NCBI RefSeq assembly: GCF_003387615.1
Contig: NZ_QUNS01000001.1
Span: forward strand, 288,241-352,240
DNA: 64,000 nucleotides
Origin: Tenacibaculum gallaicum
GTDB lineage: Bacteria > Bacteroidota > Bacteroidia > Flavobacteriales > Flavobacteriaceae
Reading direction: 5' to 3'
Both the position numbers and the translations under genes were made by a program. Below, piece after piece: positions 1 to 7,693 of the stretch. Every line of letters starts with the position of its first letter. Position 1 is the stretch's first letter. The notes under the pieces are model-generated. The model had not been told where the DNA came from and did not search any database. It saw only the letters and a list, made by a program, of their open reading frames with translations.

Positions 1-578
1 GCATTTCCAGACTCAGTAAAATCTAAGGCATTCCCTCCTGTCCTAATCCTTCCTCCTGATGTTATATTTTTTGCCACATTTACAGAATCATTACTTTGAA
101 TATATTCTGTATATAAGCTCGACCCAATGGTTTTAACACCTGTTATTGTTTGATTAGTATCAATCGTAACAAAATTTCCATTGGCTTCTCCTGATAGACT
201 ACTTAAATCTACTGTAAAAGTTGAGTTATCATCACGAGTAAATGTCGCTAACCCATTAGCATCTACAGTACCACTTACCAATCGTGCTAAATTAGTGTTA
301 TCCAAATAGGGTGTTAAATCAACTTGTGAGACACTTACTCCGTCTTTTAATAAATCAACCGTATTGGTTCCAGAAATTGGGGATAAGCTATATTCTGGAA
401 CTTGCTGTTCAGAAGCCACACTTACCTCTCCTGTTTCATCAATTACAAACCTTCGGTTTGCCTCTCCTTCGGGTTGTTTGGCATCAATATAACTATCAAT
501 TAAATCTGCATATTGTTGTTGTGTTGGCTTATCGCCTGTTTCAAAAAATTGTTTTAAGGTTTCTTTGTTTTGTTTCAT
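1..578 (-). CDS. Tail-fibre-like protein, copy 1 (3' end outside window)
   Basis: About 192 codons are visible from ATG 578; the C-terminus lies beyond position 1. The visible part aligns without a gap to the gene at 674-1957 (shift of 1379 bases, about 50 mismatches in 578 by hand count), so the two are tandem duplicates. The first 60 or so residues, beginning MKQNKETLKQFFETGDKPTQ, are shared by three consecutive genes and look like a common anchor. What follows is rich in Ser, Thr, Asn and Gly, with short beta-like repeats (for example NNTNLARLVSGTVDANG-type text), as in phage fibre shafts. The role as a receptor-binding or fibre protein is inferred from this layout and from the holin and cell-wall hydrolase next door. 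Divergence peaks around positions 241-420. Confidence 0.7.
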   Translation of the reverse strand, partial: MKQNKETLKQFFETGDKPTQQQYADLIDSYIDAKQPEGEANRRFVIDETGEVSVASEQQVPEYSLSPISGTNTVDLLKDGVSVSQVDLTPYLDNTNLARLVSGTVDANGLATFTRDDNSTFTVDLSSLSGEANGNFVTIDTNQTITGVKTIGSSLYTEYIQSNDSVNVAKNITSGGRIRTGGNALDFTESGN

Positions 579-615
579 TTTTTGTTCTTTTTTATCGTTT
601 TTATTTTTTTTTTTG

Positions 616-655
616 ATAAAAAAGAGCCGCTAAAAACTGTATTTTGCTAGTGGCT
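616..655 (-). terminator. Hairpin terminator between fibre genes 2 and 1
   Basis: Arms AGCCGCTA (625-632) and TAGTGGCT (648-655) pair with one G-U or A-C position. On the minus strand they are followed by a U-rich run (A run at 616-623). The same element recurs at 1996-2034 and 2720-2753, so it is part of each repeated cassette. It lies just after the stop of the 674-1957 gene. Confidence 0.65.
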
Positions 656-673
656 AGACTTTTGTTTTTTAAT

Positions 674-1957
674 TTATGAAGAGTATACGTTCGTCTGATA
701 AATACCCGAAACTTTTATAGAACCATCTGTAAATGAAACTGATGAGTAGTAATTCACCGGGTTTCCTACTGTCCCATTATCGTGTTTTAACACACGAAAT
801 TGATTGCTAGAAAACGGGCTAGTATATAACAGGTCGTAATTAACATTTCCCCCCGTAGAAATAATAATATTTGTGCTTTTTTCAACATCAAAAATGTTAA
901 AAATGTTAAAAGGAAATCCACCTATTATTAATTCTCCTGTTGGTGTTCCTGTTGTAGTTACATTATTAATACTATATGAAAAAGTTACACTATTTCCTAC
1001 TCTTGAATAAACACCTTGACCATTAAAAGCATAAGTTGCTCCTCCCCCTAGGTCAACTAAAGTAGGCGTAAATGTCCCTTCCTCATAAAAATTTGCTTTT
1101 TGCAAACCAGCATTCGTAGCATCAGCTAAAGGTAAAACTGCATCTGTTCCTGTGCTAGAAGCTACCGTTCTTGTGGCTGCATCATATGATAAATTTGTAG
1201 TTCCTCCGCTACCTGCTGTCGCATTAATTATAGGTTGTAGAGGGTCTGTAGCATCAATCGTAATGTTTGAACCTGCTTGTAATTGTGGGATATCATTTAA
1301 ATGAGCTATAATACCAGATTTACCTTGAAGTGTATGAACTGTGCTCCCTACAATATCTGCCTCAATGGTGGCTGAACCTCCATTTCCAGACTCAGTAAAA
1401 TCTAAGGCATTCCCTCCTGTCCTAATCCTTCCTCCTGATGTTATATTTTTTGCCACATTTACAGAATCATTACTTTGAATATATTCTGTATATAAACTCG
1501 ATTCAATGGTTTTAACACCTGTTATTGTTTGATTAGTATCAATCGTAACAAAATTTCCATTAACTCCTCCTGATAGACTACTTAAATCTACTGTAAAAGT
1601 TGAATTATCATCACGTGTAAAGGTTGCCAATCCATTAGCATCAACAGTACCTGATACTAATTGTGCTAAATTGGTATTGTCTAAATACGCTGTTAAATCA
1701 ATTTGTGAAACGCTTACTCCGCCTTTCAATAAATCAACGGTATTAGTTCCTGAAATAAGTGATAAGGTATATTCAGGTGCTTGTTGCTCAGAAGCCACAC
1801 TTACCTCTCCTGTTTCATCAATGACAAATCTGCGGTTGGCTTCTCCTTCGGGTTGTTTGGCATCGATATAGCTATCAATTAAATCGGCATATTGTTGTTG
1901 TGTAGGCTTGTCACCTGTTTCAAAAAATTGTTTTAAAGTTTCTTTGTTTTGTTTCAT
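674..1957 (-). CDS. Tail-fibre-like protein, copy 2
   Basis: Full-length 427-residue copy starting at ATG 1957. Residues 1 to about 60 match the other two fibre genes. Residues 60-270 are a Ser/Thr/Asn/Gly-rich region with fibre-like text such as ITGVKTIESSLYTEYIQS and QAGSNITIDATDPLQPIINA. From about residue 290 the segment EEGTFTPTLVDLGG followed by YSRVGNSVTFSYS resembles the C-terminal tip domain of many phage tail fibres, which commonly carry GT(F/W)TPTL and YTRVGN signatures. No signal peptide is seen, which suits a protein released by lysis or carried on a particle. Its target is unknown. No promoter is visible in front of it, so it probably depends on read-through from the lysis genes past a cassette hairpin. 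Confidence 0.75.
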   Translation of the reverse strand: MKQNKETLKQFFETGDKPTQQQYADLIDSYIDAKQPEGEANRRFVIDETGEVSVASEQQAPEYTLSLISGTNTVDLLKGGVSVSQIDLTAYLDNTNLAQLVSGTVDANGLATFTRDDNSTFTVDLSSLSGGVNGNFVTIDTNQTITGVKTIESSLYTEYIQSNDSVNVAKNITSGGRIRTGGNALDFTESGNGGSATIEADIVGSTVHTLQGKSGIIAHLNDIPQLQAGSNITIDATDPLQPIINATAGSGGTTNLSYDAATRTVASSTGTDAVLPLADATNAGLQKANFYEEGTFTPTLVDLGGGATYAFNGQGVYSRVGNSVTFSYSINNVTTTGTPTGELIIGGFPFNIFNIFDVEKSTNIIISTGGNVNYDLLYTSPFSSNQFRVLKHDNGTVGNPVNYYSSVSFTDGSIKVSGIYQTNVYSS

Positions 1958-1995
1958 TTTTTGTTCTTTTTTATCGTTTTTAAATTATTTTCCTG

Positions 1996-2034
1996 ATAAA
2001 AAAGAGCCGCTAAAAACTGGATTTGCTAGTGGCT
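1996..2034 (-). terminator. Hairpin terminator between fibre genes 3 and 2
   Basis: Arms AGCCGCTA (2005-2012) and TAGTGGCT (2027-2034) with a U-run on the minus strand (A run at about 1998-2003). It sits about 30 bases after the stop of the 2064-2681 gene and is nearly identical to the hairpin at 616-655. Confidence 0.65.
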
Positions 2035-2063
2035 ATACTTTTTGTTAATTATTTTTAATACAA

Positions 2064-2681
2064 CTAGCTTAATATCTCCTTTGATGTATATGAGAAGTTT
2101 ATGTATAACGTTTCATTATCCCAAACCCTATCTTTAATATTTACTCTTCCTAAATCATGTCTTACATAACAACCATAATTCTCATGAGCTTGTATATTAT
2201 AAACGGTTCCTGAGACAGATACACCAATGGGGAAACCATCAATGTTAGGTGCTATATATACTTCTCCATAAGTAGCTTGACCATCAGACGTTACACCTGA
2301 TAATATTATATCAACAAAAACACGGTCTCCAATAGTATAATACTCACCTTTTACTTGTTGCACTGAAAATGAAGATCCTGCAGCAAAAAAACTAGGTGTA
2401 AATACACCTTCTGTAATATTAACTCTAGGAGCTGCATTAATCACTGGTTGTAAAGGATCTGTTTCATCAATCATAATATTAGTTCCTGCTTGGTAAGTTG
2501 GAACTTGCTGTTCAGAAGCGACACTTACCTCTCCTAATTCATCAATTACAAACCTTCGGTTTGCTTCTCCTTCGGGTTGTTTGGCATCGATATAACTATC
2601 AATTAAATCGGAATACTGTTCTTGAGTAGGTTTATCTCCTGTTTCAAAAAATTGCTTTAATGTTTCTTTGTTTTGTTTCAT
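2064..2681 (-). CDS. Tail-fibre-like protein, copy 3 (short form)
   Basis: 205 residues from ATG 2681. The first 60 or so residues are almost identical to the other two fibre genes. It then jumps to a QAGTNIMIDETDPLQPVINA segment that corresponds to residues 230-250 of the 427-residue copy. It ends in a different tip beginning ITEGVFTPSFFAAG with GEYYTIGDRVFVDI. Relative to copy 2 it lacks most of the shaft and carries another tip. That mosaic suggests recombination between shared segments, with each gene offering a different binding tip. It is the first fibre gene after the holin. Confidence 0.75.
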   Translation of the reverse strand: MKQNKETLKQFFETGDKPTQEQYSDLIDSYIDAKQPEGEANRRFVIDELGEVSVASEQQVPTYQAGTNIMIDETDPLQPVINAAPRVNITEGVFTPSFFAAGSSFSVQQVKGEYYTIGDRVFVDIILSGVTSDGQATYGEVYIAPNIDGFPIGVSVSGTVYNIQAHENYGCYVRHDLGRVNIKDRVWDNETLYINFSYTSKEILS

Positions 2682-2719
2682 GTTTTGTTCTTTTTTATCG
2701 TTTTTAAATTTGTTTTTGA

Positions 2720-2753
2720 TAAAAAAGAGTCACTAAAAAGAGTGTTAGCGACT
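2720..2753 (-). terminator. Hairpin terminator after the holin gene
   Basis: Arms AGTCACTAA (2728-2736) and TTAGCGACT (2745-2753), one G-U pair, followed on the minus strand by a U-run (A run at 2721-2726). The arm overlaps the holin stop codon at 2752-2754. The sequence differs from the other two cassette hairpins but keeps the fold, which supports a real RNA structure. Confidence 0.65.
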
Positions 2754-3180
2754 AAACTTTTTCTTTGTCGTTGTTTTTTTGTTTTTCGGTTGTTTGCTCT
2801 AAGGTACCTTGCATACCCGCTTGTTTTAACAAACTGTGCAATGCTTTAAAGGGGTTTACTCCATAAATTTTGTTGTAGTTTTCTAAAATTGACTTAGTTT
2901 CGGTAATAGCTATAAATCCTGCTATTATTTTTAAAAAAGGAACTTCATTTACAATGTGTTTTTCTAAAAAATAAGCTGATATTATTACCAAGTTATAAAT
3001 AACAAACTTAGAAATGGTATGTCCAATTCGTTCGCTTTTTATAGGTATTTGTAATTTTAACGAGGCATAGGCTCCTGTAATAAAATCAACTACTATTAGT
3101 AACATCATGGTAGTTAACACTCCATTTAAAGGCGACAATAAAGCAAGCAACCAAAAAATGAAATGCGAAAATTTATCCAT
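2752..3180 (-). CDS. Phage-type holin (holin_4 / TcdE-like family)
   Basis: 142-residue membrane protein likely to permeabilise the inner membrane so that the neighbouring cell-wall hydrolase reaches peptidoglycan. Hydrophobic segments lie at about residues 7-35, 55-75 and 83-97. The text VVDFITGAYASLK (about 30-42) is typical of the holin_4_1 (TcdE/UtxA) family. The C-terminus (about 120-142) is a charged Lys/Glu/Asn tail, as in many holins. ATG 3180 overlaps the end of the hydrolase gene by eight bases, so the two are translationally coupled into a lysis cassette. Family assignment rests on motif and topology alone. Confidence 0.8.
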   Translation of the reverse strand: MDKFSHFIFWLLALLSPLNGVLTTMMLLIVVDFITGAYASLKLQIPIKSERIGHTISKFVIYNLVIISAYFLEKHIVNEVPFLKIIAGFIAITETKSILENYNKIYGVNPFKALHSLLKQAGMQGTLEQTTEKQKNNDKEKV

Positions 3181-3604
3181 TCTTTTTTAATTTTCTAAAG
3201 TCTAACACCCTTTTTTTAGGATATGCTTTAATGCTTACACTATTTCCTTGATTCCCTCCTAATAGATATACATATCGTTTGGTTTCTTTAATTAAAAAAC
3301 CAATATGTCCTTTCCAACTATTAGGATTTTCTCTCCATAAAACTACCACATCTCCTGGTTCTGGATTTGTAGTAGAGTCTCCTACCGACAACCAACTACG
3401 CGCTGTTAATTGGTTAGTGTGTTCATAACCGGCTTTTTTGGCTACCCAATTTGCAAAGGCACTGCACCAAGCGGTTTCATCTTTAAATTTTCCTCCATCA
3501 AAACCTAATGAAGTAAAATAGTTTATAATTTGAGGATGATCTTTTGAGCCTTTCACCTCTTTGACTCCGTATTGCGATAACGCTACTGATATTAAATTAT
3601 TCAT
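3173..3604 (-). CDS. TIGR02594-type cell-wall hydrolase (endolysin-like)
   Basis: 143 residues from ATG 3604. A longer reading from TTG 3640 is possible, but MNNLISVALSQYG matches the usual family start. The fold is NlpC/P60- or CHAP-like: Cys47 in ETAWCSAFANWV, His100 in WKGHIGFL and Asn118 in GGNQG form a plausible papain-like triad. TIGR02594 proteins are common in phages and act as presumed peptidoglycan endopeptidases or amidases. No signal peptide is present, so it would need the overlapping holin to reach the cell wall. It is the first gene behind promoter P2 (3762-3793), about 150 bases downstream of it. Confidence 0.8.
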   Translation of the reverse strand: MNNLISVALSQYGVKEVKGSKDHPQIINYFTSLGFDGGKFKDETAWCSAFANWVAKKAGYEHTNQLTARSWLSVGDSTTNPEPGDVVVLWRENPNSWKGHIGFLIKETKRYVYLLGGNQGNSVSIKAYPKKRVLDFRKLKKNG

Positions 3605-3741
3605 ACAAATGTTTAATTTTTTTAAAGCGCTTGCAGACAAAACTTGTAAGTTGTTGATTCTTTTTCTTTTTCTAGACCTGAAAGGGGTTAATCATAACTT
3701 TTTTTCGTTTCTGCTTACATTAAAGATTAATAAATAACAAT

Positions 3742-3759
3742 GAACTGTTAGAAAAGCAA
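3742..3759 (+). repeat. 18-base element shared with the P1 leader (inverted copy)
   Basis: GAACTGTTAGAAAAGCAA on the plus strand. The identical 18 bases occur on the minus strand at 11284-11301. Here the element lies at the 5' end of the P2 transcript, while the other copy lies inside the P1 transcript leader, so the two leaders would be complementary. Confidence 0.75.
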
Positions 3760-3761
3760 GA

Positions 3762-3793
3762 CAAATATATAACATATTACAATTAAAAACAAA
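3762..3793 (-). promoter_or_regulatory. P2: promoter with embedded operator for the lysis genes
   Basis: On the minus strand the order is TTTG (complement of 3790-3793), 20 bases, TATATTTG (complement of 3762-3769). This matches the Bacteroidota consensus TTTG-N19-21-TAnnTTTG. The spacer contains TGTAATATGTT (complement of 3771-3781). The block CAAATATAnAACATATTACA on the plus strand matches P1 (11468-11487) at 19 of 20 positions and in the same orientation, which marks a shared repressor site. Confidence 0.75.
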
Positions 3794-3849
3794 ACAAATT
3801 ACAAATATTTTGCATTATGTTTTAATTTAGAAATGTTCTCTGAAATTTT

Positions 3850-3887
3850 ATAAAAGAAAAACCAACTAAATTTAAATTTAGTTGGTT
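3850..3887 (-). terminator. Perfect palindrome terminator after the toxin-immunity unit
   Basis: A perfect 28-base palindrome at 3860-3887 (each arm AACCAACTAAATTT or its complement) is followed on the minus strand by a T-rich run (TTTTTCTTTTAT). It ends transcription from the immunity genes before P2 starts. Confidence 0.75.
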
Positions 3888-3970
3888 CCAATATTAATAC
3901 CTAATTTAGAAGGAAACTCACTAGATTACATTCTTTAAATAAAACTAATCTTCTATATTTTATATAAGTG

Positions 3971-4423
3971 CTAATAAAAAATTAACTCCTCAAAAGAATC
4001 ACAAATAAATTGTAATCCACTCCCATCCCAATAAAGTAGATAAACAACACCATAATCTTCACCTTTAGTAGAAATACAATATGTAGCTCCTCCAGAATTC
4101 TGTCCAAAAGGATACAAAAAATAGGTAACTCTTTATCATTAATCTGATAGTTATCTATAATTTCATTAACTGTCACTAAATCATCTATAGCATCCAATAC
4201 ATCTTTATCCTCATACTTTGAATCAATTGAGTAGAAAAAATCGAAATCAAACTCTAAATCTACTTTTTTAGAATAAAAAAGATTTATCTGGATAACCTCC
4301 ATTATGTTTTAAAATAAAATTCTTATAAGTGTCAGGTAGATTAAGATTAAACTCATTAAGAAAACTATTAAACTCTTCTAAACTAATTGATTTTTCACTT
4401 TCCGTTATTTTTATATCTTTCAT
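3971..4423 (-). pseudogene. Second SMI1/KNR4 immunity gene, broken by two frameshifts
   Basis: ATG 4423 begins MKDIKITESEKSISLEEF and continues through LPDTYKNFILKHNGGYPDKS to a stop just after the A6 tract at 4275-4280. The reading continues one frame over (SKKVDLEFDFDFFYSIDSKY through NDKELPIF). It returns to the first frame near the A6 tract at 4116-4121 as YPFGQNSGGATYCIS and SFEELIFY, ending at TAG 3973. The three pieces align in order to the intact immunity protein at 4429-4845 (LPETYKTHMLKFNGGAPDK, YDPGGNQICMDL, DSFEEFLNGL). The two shifts compensate, since 4423 and 3973 are in the same frame. Real decay, homopolymer phase variation and a sequencing error are all possible. Confidence 0.8.
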
Positions 4424-4428
4424 TTTAC

Positions 4429-4845
4429 TTAATAGTCATTATCTTCTGAAAGACCATTCAAAAACTCTTCAAAAGAATCCGCTAGAAGTTCAGGCTCAAT
4501 TTCTCCCATATCCATTGGCAAGTAATAAATTTTACCATAATTTTCTCCTTCGTTCAAATCCATACATATCTGATTTCCCCCTGGATCATAAGCAAAAGGA
4601 AGATAACCAATAGGTAAAAAATCTTTTAAGTCTTTAATGTTTTCTTCAAGAGTATCGTCTCCATTTTTTATTGGGTTAAAATGAGCTACATTTACGCCTT
4701 GAAAATAATCCTTATCTGGAGCCCCTCCGTTAAATTTCAACATATGTGTCTTATATGTTTCTGGTAAAGTGAATTTAAATTTTTCTTCAAAAGCTACTAA
4801 ATCTTCACTTATGATGTTTTTCTCTGTTAAAATAAAACTAATCAT
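4429..4845 (-). CDS. SMI1/KNR4-family immunity protein
   Basis: 138 residues, cytosolic, acidic. The family signatures are LPETYKTHMLKFNGGAPDK (about 28-46), FAYDPGGNQICMDLN (about 84-98) and DSFEEFLNGL near the C-terminus. SMI1/KNR4 proteins are the most common immunity partners of polymorphic nuclease toxins. Its ATG (4845-4843) overlaps the toxin stop TGA (4844-4842) in an ATGA junction, so toxin and antidote are translationally coupled. The expected role is to bind and block the WHH nuclease domain of the upstream toxin. A decayed paralogue follows five bases after its stop. Confidence 0.9.
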   Translation of the reverse strand: MISFILTEKNIISEDLVAFEEKFKFTLPETYKTHMLKFNGGAPDKDYFQGVNVAHFNPIKNGDDTLEENIKDLKDFLPIGYLPFAYDPGGNQICMDLNEGENYGKIYYLPMDMGEIEPELLADSFEEFLNGLSEDNDY

Positions 4846-7460
4846 GTTAAATATTTTGTTAATAGTATTGAAAATACAGATTGTCCTGCTGATCCAAAGT
4901 GTTTATACGTTGCTTTATGAGCCTTTCTTGAAACTAATTGCATTGTACACCCTAAATTTTCATCTAAATCATCTAAATGATGCCAGGTATAGTTTTTTAA
5001 AATAGCTTTTTGTTTTTTTCTATCAGTTATTCCCATTTTTTTGAATGATTCCTTAAAATCTAAATCCCTACTTCCTTTTATTTGGATTCTAACGATACTT
5101 TTATCATTATACAAATGAGAGGTACCTTTGAAGTCAGGAGATGTACCATTTTTACTCATAGGAATATCATATCCTTTTTTCTTTGCATTTTCAGGATTAT
5201 ACTTTGATGAACTAGCTCTGAGCCTTTTATTAACCTTTTCTATTATTTTTTTTCTCTCTTCTTTTGTCTTTTTTGTAAACTTAATAAAACTTTCAAAATC
5301 TTCTTTTGCAACTCTGAAAATTATGTTTCCAAACTCATCAAAAACATCAATATTAGTCTTAAGAAATACTTTTACATAATTTCCCTTAGCAATAATTGAT
5401 ATTTGCTTTTCATAAGCACCAATCTCCTCTAATTCATCCAAATACTTTTTAGCATCAGCCTCATTAAGTTTTTTTAGTTTCTCAGCAAGTTCTTCTACTT
5501 CTTTTTTTGTTCCCCTGAAAAGCTCTTTACCATCTTTTACTAAAGCATATAGATTTTCTCCAACAGGCACTGGAACACCACTTGCCAACACAGGTTGCTG
5601 TGGCACTTTTTTAATGGCTACATCAAGCTTTTCAAAAAGTGTATAAATATCATCCCTAAAAGTTCTGGTTGCCTTAGATAACCCTTCAAAAAACTCATCT
5701 AACCATTTTCTTAGTGTTTTAAGGTGTTTTGGAATGTTTTTTATAAAGTCTGCAATAATAGTACCTACCTTTACAAATGTATCGATACCAAATTGTACAG
5801 TATTCCCTAACGCTTTTGCTGCTTTTTTAGGTATTTCTGCTAACGCTTTATACGATCGTAACGTTTCTTTTAACGCTTTAGCAATCGTTCCCGTTCCTCC
5901 TGTTAAAAAGAAGGTAACTACCTCTGAAGCTACAAAACCAACAAAGAAACCAATATAATACCCTAAGGCTCCTGGATCTATTTTTACTTTTATATCTGAG
6001 GTTAAAAACCTAAATACAATTTTTACAGCATATGCTGGCATACTGGCTATAAAGCCAAAAATAGCTTTTAAGTTCTCTAGCGTAAACAGCGCTACAAAAC
6101 TATCCATAAGGTTTTCAAAACTCTCTGCAAACAAACTTAGGTAACTAGCTGGATTTTCAAAGAACTCAGTACTTTGTATGGCTGCGTTTAGCACATCAAA
6201 GAGCATTGCTAAAATATCAATAAACGATTTAACAAACTCTATAATACTGTTAATTAATCCTACTAAGAGTCCGTTGATGTACTCGTATAGGTTTAATAAA
6301 TGGTTTGATACGCTATCAAAAAAGTCTCGTAGCTGTGTAGGAATAGCATCCAATACCTCTATTACCTTACTAATATCAAATGGTATCAATTTTGCAAATC
6401 GTCTTTTTTTAAGCAGTAGTTTTGCTATTGAAGTGGCTTGTGTAGCTGCTGGTTGTATATAGGTTTTATAAACGTCGTTGCTAAACTTTTCTACATCAAA
6501 CAAATTATCTTCTCCTCGCAATTTGGGTAATAACGGATTGTATTTAGACCCAGATTCATCTTTAAAAGCCGTATTCCACCGTTCTTCTCCTAACTTTAAT
6601 TTGTTTACTTCTTTACTTGCGTTTTTTAACCCGCCTGATATATCTGTAAAAACATCTTTGGTAGACCATCGTATGATTCTTCCTCCTTTCAATAGCTTTT
6701 TGGTAACCAGCAAATAAAACACACTATCTTCCTCTGCTAATTCTTCTTTGATCATTTCAGAAAGGTCATTGGTTTGTACCTGAACTCCAAAAGCTTTTGC
6801 TACTTTAGAAAGAGTTAATCTATCTACCTCTGGTAAAGTTTTTACATTTTTCCCTTTATGAATTCTGAATACCGTACCAAAAGCATTCGTACCTCCACCA
6901 GATTCTATAAACACAACTATTTGATGTGTATTTACTTTGGTAATATTTTGGTATGCTCTTTCTAGTTTTGCTCCGTTATCTGAAACAAATACCGTAATAA
7001 ACGCATCGTATTCAATGCTGATTTCTTCTTTCTGTTTTGACTTTGAGCTGTTTTGAATCTCAAAAAAAACATCATCTTTAAGTATGTCTCCCCAAAGCTT
7101 TATATAAAACTTTTCGTTTATTTTATAATAGGAAATTTCTCCAAGACTAAAGTCATAATACGACTCTATAAACGCTGTGTTTTCTGGGCTTATATCGTAA
7201 TCAAAATCATTTAAAATTTCACCTACTGGTTGTGGATTTTCTTGCAAAAAAAAATCTCCATATTCTCCAGATAATGTACTATTGATATGTAAAAACCACT
7301 TATTGGGATTTTGTACTCCTTTTTCTATTTCTACATATATATTGGGGCTTGGAACTGTTGTTTCTTTTATTTTTTGTTGCTGAACATCTGAAAACACCAC
7401 CAATCCATTAAAATTGGTTTTGTGTTTAAAATGTTTGCTTCCATATTCATGAGCATGCAT
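4842..7460 (-). CDS. Polymorphic toxin with C-terminal WHH nuclease domain
   Basis: 872 residues from ATG 7460, no signal peptide. Residues 1-380 are a soluble region I do not recognise. Hydrophobic stretches lie at about 395-425, 462-485 and 495-523 (GALGYYIGFFVGFVASEVV), and a Lys/Glu-rich helical linker at 640-685. The last 110 residues carry the WHH-family HNH/endonuclease VII signature: GTSPDFKGTSHLY (about 770-783), RIQIKGSRDLDF, and NYTWHHLDDLDENLGCTMQLV's core with Trp826-His827-His828. The domain is known as a toxin tip in type VI, contact-dependent and other delivery systems and is expected to cleave DNA. The hydrophobic middle may serve membrane passage. The N-terminus shows no PAAR, VgrG, RHS or filamentous haemagglutinin signature, so the delivery route is unknown. 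Confidence 0.85.
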   Translation of the reverse strand: MHAHEYGSKHFKHKTNFNGLVVFSDVQQQKIKETTVPSPNIYVEIEKGVQNPNKWFLHINSTLSGEYGDFFLQENPQPVGEILNDFDYDISPENTAFIESYYDFSLGEISYYKINEKFYIKLWGDILKDDVFFEIQNSSKSKQKEEISIEYDAFITVFVSDNGAKLERAYQNITKVNTHQIVVFIESGGGTNAFGTVFRIHKGKNVKTLPEVDRLTLSKVAKAFGVQVQTNDLSEMIKEELAEEDSVFYLLVTKKLLKGGRIIRWSTKDVFTDISGGLKNASKEVNKLKLGEERWNTAFKDESGSKYNPLLPKLRGEDNLFDVEKFSNDVYKTYIQPAATQATSIAKLLLKKRRFAKLIPFDISKVIEVLDAIPTQLRDFFDSVSNHLLNLYEYINGLLVGLINSIIEFVKSFIDILAMLFDVLNAAIQSTEFFENPASYLSLFAESFENLMDSFVALFTLENLKAIFGFIASMPAYAVKIVFRFLTSDIKVKIDPGALGYYIGFFVGFVASEVVTFFLTGGTGTIAKALKETLRSYKALAEIPKKAAKALGNTVQFGIDTFVKVGTIIADFIKNIPKHLKTLRKWLDEFFEGLSKATRTFRDDIYTLFEKLDVAIKKVPQQPVLASGVPVPVGENLYALVKDGKELFRGTKKEVEELAEKLKKLNEADAKKYLDELEEIGAYEKQISIIAKGNYVKVFLKTNIDVFDEFGNIIFRVAKEDFESFIKFTKKTKEERKKIIEKVNKRLRASSSKYNPENAKKKGYDIPMSKNGTSPDFKGTSHLYNDKSIVRIQIKGSRDLDFKESFKKMGITDRKKQKAILKNYTWHHLDDLDENLGCTMQLVSRKAHKATYKHFGSAGQSVFSILLTKYLT

Positions 7461-7503
7461 ATTTTTTGTCTTTTATGATTAGTAAAAAACAAACCTCACC
7501 CTG

Positions 7504-7531
7504 CTCTTCTCTTTTAAAGCAAAGAGAAGAG
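7504..7531. repeat. 11-base-pair hairpin
   Basis: Arms CTCTTCTCTTT (7504-7514) and AAAGAGAAGAG (7521-7531) with a six-base loop, in the gap between the 1178-residue gene and the toxin gene. There is no clear U-run on the minus strand, so it may be an mRNA processing or stabilising structure rather than a terminator. Confidence 0.5.
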
Positions 7532-7593
7532 TATTAGAAGTGTTATTACGAGCTATACTTGGCAATCCTTTAGGTTTAAAACTCTTGATACAT

Positions 7594-7620
7594 AGATTGC
7601 TTCACTTTGTTCGCAATGAC
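7594..7620 (-). repeat. Dispersed intergenic repeat of the GTCATTGCGA type
   Basis: On the minus strand the text GTCATTGCGAACAAAGTGAA then GCAATCT has the form of a repeat I have often seen between genes in Flavobacteriia and some other bacteria. It contains ATTGC/GCAAT inverted ends (7596-7600, 7613-7617). Only one copy lies in this window, so the repeat call rests on recognition, not on a second copy here. Confidence 0.45.
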
Positions 7621-7659
7621 GTAAAAAATATAGGGTAAGATTTGTGACTGTGTGTATAG

Positions 7660-7686
7660 AAAAATGTTTGTTTAACAAACATTTTT
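7660..7686 (-). terminator. Terminator after the 1178-residue gene
   Basis: Near-perfect palindrome with arms AAAAATGTTTGTT and AACAAACATTTTT around one central base, eight bases after the stop at 7694. Read on the minus strand, the second arm ends in a U-run. Some read-through is likely, because no promoter is visible before the toxin gene. Confidence 0.65.
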
Positions 7687-7693
7687 ACTGCAC

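Larger units (their letters stand above)
3605..3970. other. Intergenic region with P2, an inverted-repeat element and a terminator
   Basis: 366 bases without a gene. They hold, from right to left, the terminator of the toxin-immunity unit (3850-3887), promoter/operator P2 for the lysis genes (3762-3793), and an 18-base element (3742-3759). That element recurs in inverted orientation in the leader of the 1178-residue gene (11284-11301). The rest is AT-rich leader. Confidence 0.7.

Noticed and set aside
311-616. Plus-strand 101-residue frame
   Set aside because: Antisense to the fibre gene, Leu/Phe-rich low-complexity translation; a shadow of the real minus-strand gene.
579-2760. CRISPR-like array from the repeated blocks
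   Set aside because: The repeats are hairpin terminators and shared coding heads spaced by whole genes, with no spacer regularity.
3605-3640. Longer hydrolase start at TTG 3640
   Set aside because: The family normally begins a few residues before LxxALSQYG, which fits ATG 3604.
3982-4302. Stand-alone 106-residue protein
   Set aside because: It is the middle piece of the frameshifted immunity gene; its C-terminus is out-of-frame text.
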